NCBI GenBank assembly: GCA_036504445.1
Contig: DASXVE010000004.1
Location: 1-34,335, forward strand
Length of the DNA: 34,335 nucleotides
Reading direction: 5' to 3'
From: Candidatus Aquicultor sp.
GTDB lineage: Bacteria > Actinomycetota > Aquicultoria > Aquicultorales > Aquicultoraceae
Below are positions 1 to 7,703 of the stretch, in pieces (positions within the stretch are counted from its first letter, which is position 1; each line of letters opens with the position of its first letter). The position numbers were made by a program, and so were the translations under genes. The notes below the pieces were generated by a model that was given only the letters and a program-made list of their open reading frames with translations, ran no database searches and was not told the origin of the DNA.

Positions 1-91
1 CACGGCGAATTGCCTCCGGCGAATTCATCTCGGCAACCATCCGCACCGCTTTTTCACGAAACTCTTTCGGGTACTTGTTTGGTATCGGCAT
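1..91 (-). CDS. IS3-family transposase OrfA, N-terminal fragment
   Basis: Thirty codons are visible, starting MPIPNKYPKEFREKAVRMVA, the typical opening of the helix-turn-helix OrfA protein of IS3-family elements (short basic stretch, then FREKAVRMV). The ATG at 89-91 is preceded by AGGAGA at good spacing. The frame is open to the window edge. In this family OrfA binds the element's ends, and OrfB, made by a -1 frameshift, carries the DDE catalytic domain. OrfB is not in the window. I am confident of the family, less so of the subgroup. Confidence 0.8.
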   Translation of the reverse strand, partial: MPIPNKYPKEFREKAVRMVAEMNSPEAIRR

Positions 92-141
92 AACTCTCCT
101 TGTGGTAGCTTAGGTGCCTCCATTATACCCGGGGCGGTTCA
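1..141 (-). mobile_element. IS3-family insertion sequence, left end (IS6110-like), cut by window edge
   Basis: Read on the minus strand, the element begins at 141 with TGAACCGCCCCGG, the same 13 bases that open the terminal inverted repeat of IS6110 as I recall it. About 50 bases further in is a start codon for an OrfA-type transposase. The other end lies beyond position 1, so target duplication and completeness cannot be judged. The element sits inside the 3' part of a secreted-protein gene, and the TGA that opens the inverted repeat has become that gene's stop codon. Confidence 0.8.
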
Positions 142-576
142 CCCACTTTTGATGTCTTCCCCTACCTTGAATAACCCATCGGCGTTCTTATCACTGGTTA
201 TATAGCTGTTCCCGGTCCAGAACCTGACCCATTTTGCTCCACGGCCAGGCTTGATCCATACGTTAATTCGGCTATGGGTTGAAATGTTAAACGCGTCTGA
301 ATCAACGAGCTTGTAGCTTGCATAATTTTGGTTAGCGATATCACCGGCGTAAACTTTCACCGAATAGTTACCTTCGGCTCGGTCCCGGGATAAAGTAACT
401 GATACAGTCGGATTTCCTACCCCGTTAGTGCTGTCCATGACGTTACTTAGGGGTATATTCTGTTTTAAATTACTTCCGGTTTCGGTTCCCGTAGTAGTTT
501 GAGCCAAAGCACCACCAGGGAAAAACGAAATTGCGAGGGCCAAACATAAGATGATACATATACTTCTTCTAAACAC
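139..576 (-). pseudogene. Secreted protein gene, 3' end removed by the IS insertion
   Basis: The start is GTG at 574-576, set by AAGGAGG eight bases upstream. The longer frame reaching 687 lacks a site of this quality. The product is 145 residues. It has a clear signal peptide (FRRSICIILCLALAISFF, cleavage near ALAQ) and then a beta-rich extracytoplasmic segment with GNYSVKVYAG and INVWIKPG, reminiscent of a galactose-binding or lectin-like carbohydrate-binding fold. The last three residues before the stop run straight into the IS terminal repeat, whose first three bases supply the TGA. The original protein was therefore longer and its C-terminal part is gone from this place. The function is unknown; a surface or polysaccharide-binding role is only a guess. 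Confidence 0.7.
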
Positions 577-617
577 GATAAAACCTCCTTTTAAAAATAA
601 AGCATACTGAGATTTGT

Positions 618-658
618 AAGTGCTGGCTTGACTCTTGTTAGAGCTACTTTCAGCACCT
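618..658 (-). promoter_or_regulatory. Nested hairpin in the 5' leader of the truncated secreted gene
   Basis: On the minus strand AGGTGCTG (658-651) pairs with CAGCACTT (625-618). Inside it CTCT (643-640) pairs with AGAG (635-632) around an AACA loop. The structure lies 40 bases before the GTG start. It could be part of a structured leader RNA, but I do not recognise a riboswitch class, and a chance hairpin is possible. Confidence 0.35.
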
Positions 659-1116
659 CCTTCCCGCCAAATCTGAATCCCAGACAACTAATCAATTCAG
701 GAACTTTAGAGTGATAGGAACGAAGCTACTTGAGAAGGGGTGCAGTCATTATTGCCACAAAAGCCTGATCTTTGGGACGAGCCAATAAAGTACCTTGATA
801 TAACTGTTTAGTTTCCACTATTAACATGTAATACTGGAACCTAATACTCGCTTGCCTATCAATAGCTAACTTTATCCATTAATTAAGCAATAGGTTGTCA
901 TCCATTAGTATCATTTTCTGGCTTTGCGTGTCACCCTTTAGTACTTTTCTAGCAAATTGCCTGATAGCAGTGTTCCGCATCAACACATGAACAACAACGC
1001 ATATTTTTTGCTCCGGGTAACTTAAGGTGATACTTTGAACCAAGTGGTACTGTCTTGTGGATGCTGGTCGCATAGCTAAGGAAGAACTGGCCTACTACGC
1101 GCACGAGATACTATAG

Positions 1117-1151
1117 CTAAGTTAGCCATATCGTTTCGTATGCTATCTTAG
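1117..1151. repeat. Imperfect inverted repeat (hairpin)
   Basis: CTAAG-T-TAGC (1117-1126) pairs with GCTA-T-CTTAG (1142-1151), with one central T-T mismatch. Pairing extends inward (ATA with TAT, after one bulged base) and outward by three pairs. No T-tract follows on either strand, so it is not a standard terminator. Its role is unknown. Confidence 0.45.
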
Positions 1152-1385
1152 TTAGCGGTTGTTAGTCAATAGATCGCTTAAGATTTTACATATTGTTAAA
1201 TAATTCTCGGGGTTATCGTTGCCTTTAATAGTTATCCTTAGTGGCCATCAAAGTTGCATTGAACAATGTCGAGGCCTAATATTGGCGGTTCCCTATCAAA
1301 GCCTTGTTCAATTCCATATAATTAAGCGTATAGCTTACAAATTAGCGTCACATTAGCACCACATGTACCAGGGGAGGAAGTTTTC

Positions 1386-2810
1386 ATGAAGAATCGTTTT
1401 GTTGCATTACTATTAACCATCCTACTAGCTTTTACCGCCATACCGGCGCACGCATTTGCGCCGCCTGCTACGACAGCGCGTCATCTACCTCTTTTAGCGC
1501 TTTCGACGCCCGCCTACTTCGCTGCCACCGATACTTCTACGCCGGCTCCTTCAACTGACGAATTTGTAACGCTGGCGCAGAGGTTTGTTACTAAGTTTTC
1601 ATCAGGCGATTATGCCGGTGCCGAGGCAATGTTCGACGGCACGATGAAGGCGACGATACCGGAAAGCGCGCTCAAGTCGGCGTGGGATGAAATAGTCGCG
1701 CGCTATGGGGCATTTAAGAAGCAAATCGGTGCGAGCATTACAAAGGTGATGGGCTACGACTCGGTTCGTGTCAGATGCGAGTTTGCAAAAGGCTCCTTTG
1801 ACATGCTGCTCGTGTTCAGCAGCGACAAGCTTATCGCCGGGATGCAGTTCGTGCCGGTCCAAAGCCCGGTAGCCTACAAAGCCCCCTCCTATGCAAAGAC
1901 CAAATCATTTACAGAGAAAGCGGTTATTGTTGGCAAAGGCAAGTGGGCGTTGCACGGTACGCTGACGATGCCGAAAGGCAAAGGCCCGTTCCCGGCCGTC
2001 GTTCTCGTACACGGTTCGGGTGCGAACGACAGGGATGAGACCATCGGCCCCAACAAAGTATTCAAGGATGTAGCCTGGGGTTTGGCTTCACAAGGCATCG
2101 CAGTGCTCCGCTACGAGAAACGCAACAAAGAACATGCGGCAGAGTTCGCAAAGATAAGAAACTACTCGGTTAAGGCCGAGACCACGGACGATGCTGTGCT
2201 GGCTTTCAACGTGCTTCGCAGCGCGAAAGGCGTTAACAAAAAACGCGTCTTTATATTGGGGCACAGCCTCGGCGGGGTGCTTGCGCCAAGAATCGCCAAG
2301 GCAACACCGAAGTCCAAGGGCATGATTATCATGGCTGGGCCGACCCGTCCACTCGAGGATATTGTGCTCGACCAGTACAAGTACATGTTCTCGCTGACCG
2401 GCACGGAGACGGCGCAGCAGCAAGAGCAGCTCAATATCATCAAGCAGAGTATTGCACGAATCAAGAGCAAAACGCTTACCATCAAGACACCGGCAAGCGA
2501 GCTTTTGGGCTTGCCTGCAAGCTACTGGCTCGACCTCCGGGGATACAATGCGGCAAAACTGGCGGCACAGCTTCATAAGCCGATGCTAGTTCTGCAAGGC
2601 CAGAGAGATTACCAGGTCAGAATGGCCGATTTCAAGGGATGGCAGAAATACCTTTCGCGCGATAAACGAGTGACATTCAAAACATATCCGAAGCTAAATC
2701 ACCTGTTCATGGAAGGCGTTGGGGCGCCAAATCCGGACGAGTATATGAAGGAATCACATATCCCCGTCTATGTGATAAATGATATGGCTAGGTGGATTAA
2801 AAAGCATTAG
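1386..2810 (+). CDS. Secreted alpha/beta hydrolase with N-terminal DUF3887 domain
   Basis: The product is 474 residues; the ATG follows GGGGAGGAAG. A signal peptide covers roughly residues 1-24. Residues 55-155 resemble the DUF3887 domain, a small helical and sheet unit often found ahead of secreted esterases. From about residue 170 the protein is a serine hydrolase. It has an oxyanion-region HGSGANDRDE, the nucleophile elbow GHSLGG with Ser294, the acid Asp408 in QGQRDY, and His439 in NHLFMEG. It probably acts outside the membrane on acyl esters or small peptides; the substrate is unknown. It resembles the EstD-type esterases. It stands alone on the plus strand. A terminator with its T-tract on the other strand follows 40 bases later. 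A decayed copy of its 3' end lies at 4326-4363. Confidence 0.9.
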   Translation: MKNRFVALLLTILLAFTAIPAHAFAPPATTARHLPLLALSTPAYFAATDTSTPAPSTDEFVTLAQRFVTKFSSGDYAGAEAMFDGTMKATIPESALKSAWDEIVARYGAFKKQIGASITKVMGYDSVRVRCEFAKGSFDMLLVFSSDKLIAGMQFVPVQSPVAYKAPSYAKTKSFTEKAVIVGKGKWALHGTLTMPKGKGPFPAVVLVHGSGANDRDETIGPNKVFKDVAWGLASQGIAVLRYEKRNKEHAAEFAKIRNYSVKAETTDDAVLAFNVLRSAKGVNKKRVFILGHSLGGVLAPRIAKATPKSKGMIIMAGPTRPLEDIVLDQYKYMFSLTGTETAQQQEQLNIIKQSIARIKSKTLTIKTPASELLGLPASYWLDLRGYNAAKLAAQLHKPMLVLQGQRDYQVRMADFKGWQKYLSRDKRVTFKTYPKLNHLFMEGVGAPNPDEYMKESHIPVYVINDMARWIKKH

Positions 2811-2850
2811 GCGGTAGGGCTAACCGCAAATAGCATCAGCAATAATGCGC

Positions 2851-2883
2851 AAAAAACCCGGCACTGCTTTTGAGTAGTGCCGG
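2851..2883 (-). terminator. Rho-independent terminator of the polysaccharide deacetylase gene
   Basis: On the minus strand, CCGGCACT (2883-2876) pairs with AGTGCCGG (2865-2858). This is followed by a G and six T's (2856-2851). It stands 40 bases beyond the stop of the deacetylase gene. The hairpin may also slow readthrough from the plus-strand hydrolase. The same CCGGCACT core recurs in the hairpin at 4452-4483. Confidence 0.8.
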
Positions 2884-2922
2884 TAGTCTTCTTGGTGTAA
2901 TCGACGGTCATCTCATTTGAAG

Positions 2923-4224
2923 CTAATTCAGATAAAGCGCGAAATCATCCATAGTTACAGTACCGACCACGTTAAGCGACATTGCCGCACTAATCGCAAC
3001 CGCGCCGGACGGAACAGCCGGAGTGGTCCATTTCGCTTGAGTCCATCTTGATGAAGCCGGGAAGAGACTGCTTTGCGCCCACCACACCCATGCACCGCTG
3101 CTGTTTTTGTAGTAAACAACTAAACGTACCGGTTGATTCGACTTATACCAGCCGCTCACATCATAATTACGACCCGGGGTCGCGACCGGTGCGGAAACGT
3201 TGTTTTGTTGACTCGTTGCCAGCTTGCGATCACCATCTGTTAGTTTACTAATCGTGAGTTTTTCCGCCCAACTGCCGGTATGCGCATCATTAGTGCGAAC
3301 CCACTTGTAGGTGCTGGTGCCGTAGCCGCTGAGCTGCCAGCCGGTCGGGATGCTGTTGCCGGCGGCTTCCAATGAGGGATTCTGTATGAGATTCTGGGCT
3401 GGTGGAACCGGCGGGGTAGGAATACTGCCGGAGATAACGTCGGCCGCAGTTCTTACGATCGTGCCCTGGCTGCTTCGCGGCTGGAGCCAATCCAATAAGC
3501 TATTGAGCGTTTCGGGGGTAACGGTGTAGACATCCTTAGAGGTGTCGGCATTAACTCTGTGAAAGATAAGCTGAACCCAACCTCCCCCATTCTGCTCGGC
3601 GCTCGTGATGTAGCTTTTAATGGTATCCAGCGAAGTGGTTCTCGTAATAGATTCACAAGCCCGCGTGGCATATGGGTCGCGCGGTTTGATGGCCTCGGCA
3701 TAGGTGCTATTGTAGCTGCCAAGTCCGCTAACAGTTCTAGCGGATGTGTACCCGCTCTGTTGCACAATAGCTTTAGCGGTGTCGTTATAAGCGCCATAGG
3801 GATAGGAAAAGCTGGTCACATTAAAACCCATGGACTGCAAGACCTGCCGGTCATCGCTAATCTGATGCACCATCTCATCGTTGCTTAAACCGGTAAGATT
3901 CAGATGGTCAACCGTATGGCCGCCGATCTCGTGGCCTTTCGCCTGCATGTTGAGCAGATCATTCTTCGAGAAATATGCGCTCCAACCGATAGCGGCGCTA
4001 TTAATGTAGAAAGTGCCCTTCATATTGTGGGCGTCAAGAATGGGTGGTGCGGCGGATTGATTTAGCCCATCGTCGAACCCTAGAGTTACGATTGTTTGGC
4101 CCCCGGTATACGCCGATGATGCGCCCGCAAGTATCATCAATGACGCTGCAACAAGCAACGACAAATAATACGGTTTTCGTTGGTTGCGCGTATTTTTAAA
4201 GAGAGCTGAAAAACAATTCCTCAT
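2923..4224 (-). CDS. Secreted polysaccharide deacetylase (CE4/NodB) with C-terminal carbohydrate-binding domain
   Basis: The product is 433 residues. A basic N-terminus and a hydrophobic segment (about 19-38) form a signal peptide or anchor. The NodB domain spans about 44-265. It contains GFDDG with Asp51/Asp52 (metal and base), HTVDH with His103/His107 (metal), SYPYG at 140-144, and IFHR with His222. CE4 enzymes remove N- or O-acetyl groups from chitin-like, peptidoglycan or exopolysaccharide chains. A proline-rich linker (270-276) leads to a beta-sandwich (about 278-433) starting LIQNPSLEAAG and ending in a DDFALYLN strand, as in CBM4/9-like modules. The likely job is modifying cell-wall or extracellular polysaccharide. 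The gene is a single unit with its own terminator and a possible promoter. Confidence 0.9.
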   Translation of the reverse strand: MRNCFSALFKNTRNQRKPYYLSLLVAASLMILAGASSAYTGGQTIVTLGFDDGLNQSAAPPILDAHNMKGTFYINSAAIGWSAYFSKNDLLNMQAKGHEIGGHTVDHLNLTGLSNDEMVHQISDDRQVLQSMGFNVTSFSYPYGAYNDTAKAIVQQSGYTSARTVSGLGSYNSTYAEAIKPRDPYATRACESITRTTSLDTIKSYITSAEQNGGGWVQLIFHRVNADTSKDVYTVTPETLNSLLDWLQPRSSQGTIVRTAADVISGSIPTPPVPPAQNLIQNPSLEAAGNSIPTGWQLSGYGTSTYKWVRTNDAHTGSWAEKLTISKLTDGDRKLATSQQNNVSAPVATPGRNYDVSGWYKSNQPVRLVVYYKNSSGAWVWWAQSSLFPASSRWTQAKWTTPAVPSGAVAISAAMSLNVVGTVTMDDFALYLN

Positions 4225-4269
4225 TGGCTACCTTTTCCAATATATTGACCCAGCACTACTCTGAGACTG

Positions 4270-4299
4270 TTTATATCATAGCGGTATTGCAATAAGCAA
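4270..4299 (-). promoter_or_regulatory. Possible sigma-70 promoter of the polysaccharide deacetylase gene
   Basis: Read on the minus strand, TTGCTT (4299-4294) and TATAAA (4275-4270) are separated by 18 bases, about 45 bases before the start codon. The -35 match is only moderate. Confidence 0.4.
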
Positions 4300-4325
4300 C
4301 CGTCCGACAATTCTTGCTTCAGCTA

Positions 4326-4363
4326 ACTACGGTAAACGATATGGCTGGGTTAAGAAGCACTAG
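4326..4363 (+). pseudogene. Relic of the 3' end of a second DUF3887-type hydrolase gene
   Basis: The stretch matches the last 12 codons of the hydrolase gene ending at 2810. Shared blocks are GATATGGCT and AAGCAYTAGGC, with mostly transition differences and a four-base deletion. In the final frame both encode W-(I/V)-K-K-H-stop. Nothing upstream looks like the rest of the gene. As at 2858, a hairpin with the CCGGCACT core follows downstream. I read it as the remains of a tandem paralogue. The match is short, so a recombination scar is another possibility. Confidence 0.5.
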
Positions 4364-4451
4364 GCTTAGCAAGACAGCGGTTATAGTAAACGGTAATCAA
4401 CTTGAAATAGCATATTACAAAGCCAAGCATGCGCTGATAAACATATACAAC

Positions 4452-4483
4452 AAGAACCGGCACTATTTTTAGTGCCGGTTCTT
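4452..4483. terminator. Strong 13-bp hairpin, probable bidirectional terminator
   Basis: AAGAACCGGCACT (4452-4464) pairs perfectly with AGTGCCGGTTCTT (4471-4483) around a six-base loop. It lies about 70 bases past the stop of the minus-strand cyclophilin gene. Neither side has a long T-tract, so efficiency is uncertain. Confidence 0.6.
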
Positions 4484-4553
4484 AAATTTAGTATTCGCTA
4501 TTATCTACACTGCCCGTGATATCAAGCAATAACTCAGTTCAAGCGGCAACCGC

Positions 4554-5237
4554 CTACTTAGCTTTCTCGATGTAAACCTTGTTCATCACGTCGCCGACCT
4601 GAATACTGTTTACAACGTCCATGCCCTCGACTACCTGGCCGAATACGGTGTATTGCCCGTCAAGGTTAGGCTGTGGCCCCAGGCAGATATAGAACTGGCT
4701 GCCGGCGCTATCCGGGTCTTGTGACCGGGCCATTGCGACTGTGCCCGTAAGGTGTTGCAGGTCGTTGAACTCTGCCTTGATCGTGTATCCGGGGCCGCCC
4801 GTGCCGTCGTTTTGCGGCAGGCTGTCCTTGCTGAGCGGATCGCCGCCCTGGATAACGAAGCCCGGCTCGACACGGTGCCACTTGGTACCGTTGTAGAAGC
4901 CTTTGTTCGCCAACTTCACGAAATTTGCAACGGTCTCAGGCGCTTTGTCGGGGCGCATATCGAATACGATCTTGCCTTTGTTGGTCTCGATAACCACACG
5001 GGGGCCAGCTGCTTTGGCAGGCGTTACAGTAGTCGACGGTGTGGCCGCTTCTGTCGTCGGAACTTCCGTCGATGAGGTTGCATCTGCTTGGCTTGCAGTA
5101 TCGACCGTAGTATCTGAGCTGTTGCTGAAGCTATCTACCGCCGATGTTTCGACTTTGCCTGATGAACATCCGGCCAGAGAAACTGCACCGACAAGCGCGA
5201 CCGCCAAAACTACAAAGAGCACATAGTAACGTTTCAA
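4554..5237 (-). CDS. Lipoprotein peptidyl-prolyl cis-trans isomerase, cyclophilin type
   Basis: The product is 227 residues, starting at TTG (5235-5237) after AAAAGGAGA. A type II signal peptide ends in the lipobox LAGC with Cys24, so the protein is membrane-anchored and faces outward. A Ser/Thr-rich linker (about 27-80) precedes a complete cyclophilin domain (about 83-227). Its landmarks are KGFYNGTKWHRVEPGFVIQG, MARSQDPDSAGSQFYI and LDGQYTVFGQV. The catalytic arginine is in WHRVEPGF. The position of Trp121 of human CypA is occupied by a non-Trp residue, as in many bacterial cyclophilins. The role is folding of exported proteins by proline isomerisation. The gene is monocistronic, flanked by a hairpin downstream and the divergent glycosyltransferase gene upstream. 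Confidence 0.93.
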   Translation of the reverse strand: MKRYYVLFVVLAVALVGAVSLAGCSSGKVETSAVDSFSNSSDTTVDTASQADATSSTEVPTTEAATPSTTVTPAKAAGPRVVIETNKGKIVFDMRPDKAPETVANFVKLANKGFYNGTKWHRVEPGFVIQGGDPLSKDSLPQNDGTGGPGYTIKAEFNDLQHLTGTVAMARSQDPDSAGSQFYICLGPQPNLDGQYTVFGQVVEGMDVVNSIQVGDVMNKVYIEKAK

Positions 5238-5417
5238 AGCTATCTCCTTTTAAGTCCGTGCGTTTATGCAATCTAGCGACTATAGTAGCACAGACGCCCC
5301 GCTTGTGAGGAGACTAGGTTAATAATAACTACAACTTCTTTATTGGAATCTAAGTGTATGCATCTGCTATGATATTGGCATCAGGAAACAGTCGATATGC
5401 AGCAGGAGTAACACGGA

Positions 5418-7148
5418 ATGACTAAGAAAGCTGACAACCTAAAACGCGATACCCAATCTAAGGATAGCAGTTCGAAACGCAAGGCTCAGCCGCAACATAG
5501 CGCCTCAAAATATAGCGATCAGGTGGTGCACAAGCCGGTACAACGCCGCAACCCAAAAGCAAATGAACTAACAACCCATGTCGCCGCAATCTTGCAGAAC
5601 GAGACTTTTATCCTCGTGGGAATCCTGGTAGTCGCCCTCATTTTCCGCCTCTACCGGCTGCATGAGCCGTTTGGCGGTTTTCATGGTTTTAACGAGGCTT
5701 TTTACGCCAACTTAGCCCGAGATTACCTGAACAAACCGATTTTCGAGCTCTTTACGAAACCGGTCGATTTGAATAACCCGCCGCTGTTCACTTTCATGCT
5801 CGTGTTGATGTATAAGCTCATAGGTGTTTCGGAAGCGGTCTCTCGCATCATCCCGATAGCTGCCAGTATGGGAGCGATATTTTACTCCTATCTGTTGGCG
5901 TCTAGACTTTTTAGCCGAACAACCGGCCTAGTCACCGCCGCACTTTTGTCGGTAAGCCCGGCGTTTTCGATTCTCAGCAGAAACGTCCAGGCCGATATGG
6001 TTTTCGTCTGCTTCATACTGGCCGCATTCTACCACTACGAGCGGGGTCGAGACTCACAAGGCTTAGGGCACACGGTCGCGGCCGGTATCTTGTTCGGCCT
6101 GGCACTGCTCGCTAAACTCCCGGCTGTTTTAGGAATCGTCGCTCTTGTTATTTATGAGATATTCCGCAGCAAAGGCGCGGTTTTGAAGAGCCGCTCGTTC
6201 ATCGGTGTTATGGGCTTAACGGCTTTGGTTGCTGCCTTATGGTACGGCTACCAGCTGCTATTCAATGCGGGCGCGTTCCTGTCGAGCCAGGAATCGATTG
6301 CGGGCGTACTTCAACTGCCCGATTCCCGCTTCTGGTACGAACTATTCTTAAAAGAGCTTGTCTGGGCATTCAATCCGCTGATGTTCGTCCTGGCGATTAT
6401 CGGCATTGTTTATCTGGGCGTAAAAAGATCAGTTAGCGGAAGTATGCTGATCCTTAGCATTATCCTGGGTTTTACTTCATTTTATATCCTCTACCATTTC
6501 CATACCTATTACTTGTTGCCGCTTATGCCGTTCGGCATTATTGCCGCCGCGTATTTCCTGGAGTCTTTGTTCCAAGATAGGAAGCAGCTCGTTATAGCTA
6601 CTGTTGGGCTTTATATGGTCTCGGTATTTTTCACCGGAATCCTGATGCACAGCGTCAAGTTCGGATATACGGAATTCGCCGATATCAAGAACCTGACGGG
6701 TCAACCGATAAGCGAAAGCACTACCGTTTACGCGCAACAAATCGTCTTCGATAATTTTGGAACTCTTCTCTCTTTCTACTTTCCCAACAACCGAATCATA
6801 CCCTTGCCAAACGAAGCCCTCACCAAGAAAAGCGACTCTATAGCGGTAACGTTCGGACGATTTAAGGGGCAGGAGGACGCCAGACTTAACCAAATCGGCG
6901 TCTACCCTATAGCTAAGCATGATTACTATGTTGTACTGCTTGGAAAAGGCTTCCGTGAAGAACCCGGCAATATGCATCGCTTTGCCTTCGGAAACATTAC
7001 CGCCATCGATACGGGCTCGTCCCTCGACTTCGGCATTAAAGACGTTCCCCGCATATTCGGGTTTAACTTGCTCGACATGCGCCAACAACAGGCCTGGATG
7101 GACGAGGCTGCTAAAGCCGGGCTGGCCGGGCTGGGGGTTGTTAAATAA
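5418..7148 (+). CDS. GT39/ArnT-like membrane glycosyltransferase (PMT_2 type)
   Basis: The product is 576 residues; the ATG follows CAGGAGTAACACGGA. Residues 1-55 are a charged, low-complexity cytoplasmic tail. After that, about ten to twelve hydrophobic helices begin at residue 63. The first extracytoplasmic loop reads GFHGFNEAFYANLARDYL. This is the site where GT39 enzymes have an acidic DE pair; here it is Asn-Glu (92-93). NNPPL at 119-123 corresponds to the usual KPPL motif. The C-terminal 150 residues are a soluble extracytoplasmic domain. Such GT-C enzymes transfer a sugar from a polyprenyl phosphate donor to protein or lipid on the outer face. Donor and acceptor are not predictable. 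The gene stands alone, and a terminator follows at once. Confidence 0.85.
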   Translation: MTKKADNLKRDTQSKDSSSKRKAQPQHSASKYSDQVVHKPVQRRNPKANELTTHVAAILQNETFILVGILVVALIFRLYRLHEPFGGFHGFNEAFYANLARDYLNKPIFELFTKPVDLNNPPLFTFMLVLMYKLIGVSEAVSRIIPIAASMGAIFYSYLLASRLFSRTTGLVTAALLSVSPAFSILSRNVQADMVFVCFILAAFYHYERGRDSQGLGHTVAAGILFGLALLAKLPAVLGIVALVIYEIFRSKGAVLKSRSFIGVMGLTALVAALWYGYQLLFNAGAFLSSQESIAGVLQLPDSRFWYELFLKELVWAFNPLMFVLAIIGIVYLGVKRSVSGSMLILSIILGFTSFYILYHFHTYYLLPLMPFGIIAAAYFLESLFQDRKQLVIATVGLYMVSVFFTGILMHSVKFGYTEFADIKNLTGQPISESTTVYAQQIVFDNFGTLLSFYFPNNRIIPLPNEALTKKSDSIAVTFGRFKGQEDARLNQIGVYPIAKHDYYVVLLGKGFREEPGNMHRFAFGNITAIDTGSSLDFGIKDVPRIFGFNLLDMRQQQAWMDEAAKAGLAGLGVVK

Positions 7149-7149
7149 G

Positions 7150-7188
7150 AAGCGCCGATGCTATGTAACACCGGCGCTTTACTTTTAC
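7150..7188. terminator. Bidirectional terminator between the glycosyltransferase and hydrogenase operons
   Basis: AAGCGCCG (7150-7157) pairs with CGGCGCTT (7172-7179). TTTACTTTTA follows on the plus strand and CTTATTTAA on the minus strand. It lies between two genes that converge on it. Confidence 0.75.
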
Positions 7189-7214
7189 GAATTCAATTCA
7201 ATCGAGTGCGAAAA

Positions 7215-7703
7215 CTAACTTGCCTGCTCGCGCTCGATTTCTTTCAGGCTGTCGTTAATCTCCTTGAGGACAAACTCCTTGAGCTTATCCATCTTCGCCT
7301 CGACGGCGGGAGACAGCTCCTCGCCCCAGTCGATTCTTTCCGGCTCGATGCCGAAAATCATCGTCGGAGGCAATTTATCCAACGCTTCCGCCAGCCTGAT
7401 AAAGTCATAAATACCAAGGTCGTGGAACGATATCTTGTACTCACGCGGGATAACATCGACCTTGTCAGGCTCAAATCTGAAAATGCTGCCCGGCTCGGAG
7501 CCGGCTTTAATGCAATCGACAATGATGAGCTTTGCGACGTCGTCCATGTAGTCGAGTAATTCGAGCCCCTGCGTTCCGCCGTCTTCAATTTCGACATTGG
7601 CGGGCAGGTTCTCAGATTGGAGTCGGCGTACAAGATGTACGCCGACTCCCTCATCGCTAAGAATAAGATTTCCCACGCCTAAGACGAGGATCTTATCTTT
7701 CAT
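7215..7703 (-). CDS. hyaD: Hydrogenase maturation protease (peptidase family M52)
   Basis: The product is 162 residues from the ATG at 7701-7703. A further four in-frame codons from a TTG have no better site. The family signature is complete: GVGNLILSDEGVG with Glu18, IIVDC with Asp63, and SFHDLG with His94. These are the three nickel-sensing residues of HybD-type proteases. The enzyme clips the C-terminal tail of the large subunit once nickel is in place. Here the tail would be the 15 residues after His502 of the adjacent large subunit. The start overlaps the 3' end of the cytochrome gene by 11 bases, which suggests translational coupling. It is the last gene of the operon. Confidence 0.93.
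   Translation of the reverse strand: MKDKILVLGVGNLILSDEGVGVHLVRRLQSENLPANVEIEDGGTQGLELLDYMDDVAKLIIVDCIKAGSEPGSIFRFEPDKVDVIPREYKISFHDLGIYDFIRLAEALDKLPPTMIFGIEPERIDWGEELSPAVEAKMDKLKEFVLKEINDSLKEIEREQAS

Larger units (their letters stand above)
577..1385. other. AT-rich gene-free region
   Basis: About 800 bases separate the truncated gene and the hydrolase. No frame has both a credible start site and a recognisable product. The 64-residue minus-strand frame at 879-1073 has no good ribosome binding site. Visible structure is limited to the leader hairpin near 640 and the inverted repeat at 1117-1151, together with several TAGCTAA or TTAGC repeats. The lack of coding sequence next to an IS suggests eroded DNA. 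Confidence 0.6.

Noticed and set aside
879-1073. 64-residue minus-strand frame with a stretch (YPEQKICVVVHVLMRNT) like the C-x-x-H-x-x-R-N region of IS256-type transposases
   Set aside because: The spacing differs from the family by one residue at two places, no other transposase part is near, and there is no ribosome binding site. It could be a very old relic, but the match is too short to call.
2088-2576. 162-codon minus-strand frame inside the hydrolase gene
   Set aside because: The plus-strand hydrolase carries a full catalytic triad and signal peptide; the reverse frame has no support.
7150-7188. TGTAAC in the loop of the terminator as a further copy of the GTTACA regulatory motif
   Set aside because: It lies in a terminator loop far from any promoter; a single six-base match here is expected by chance.
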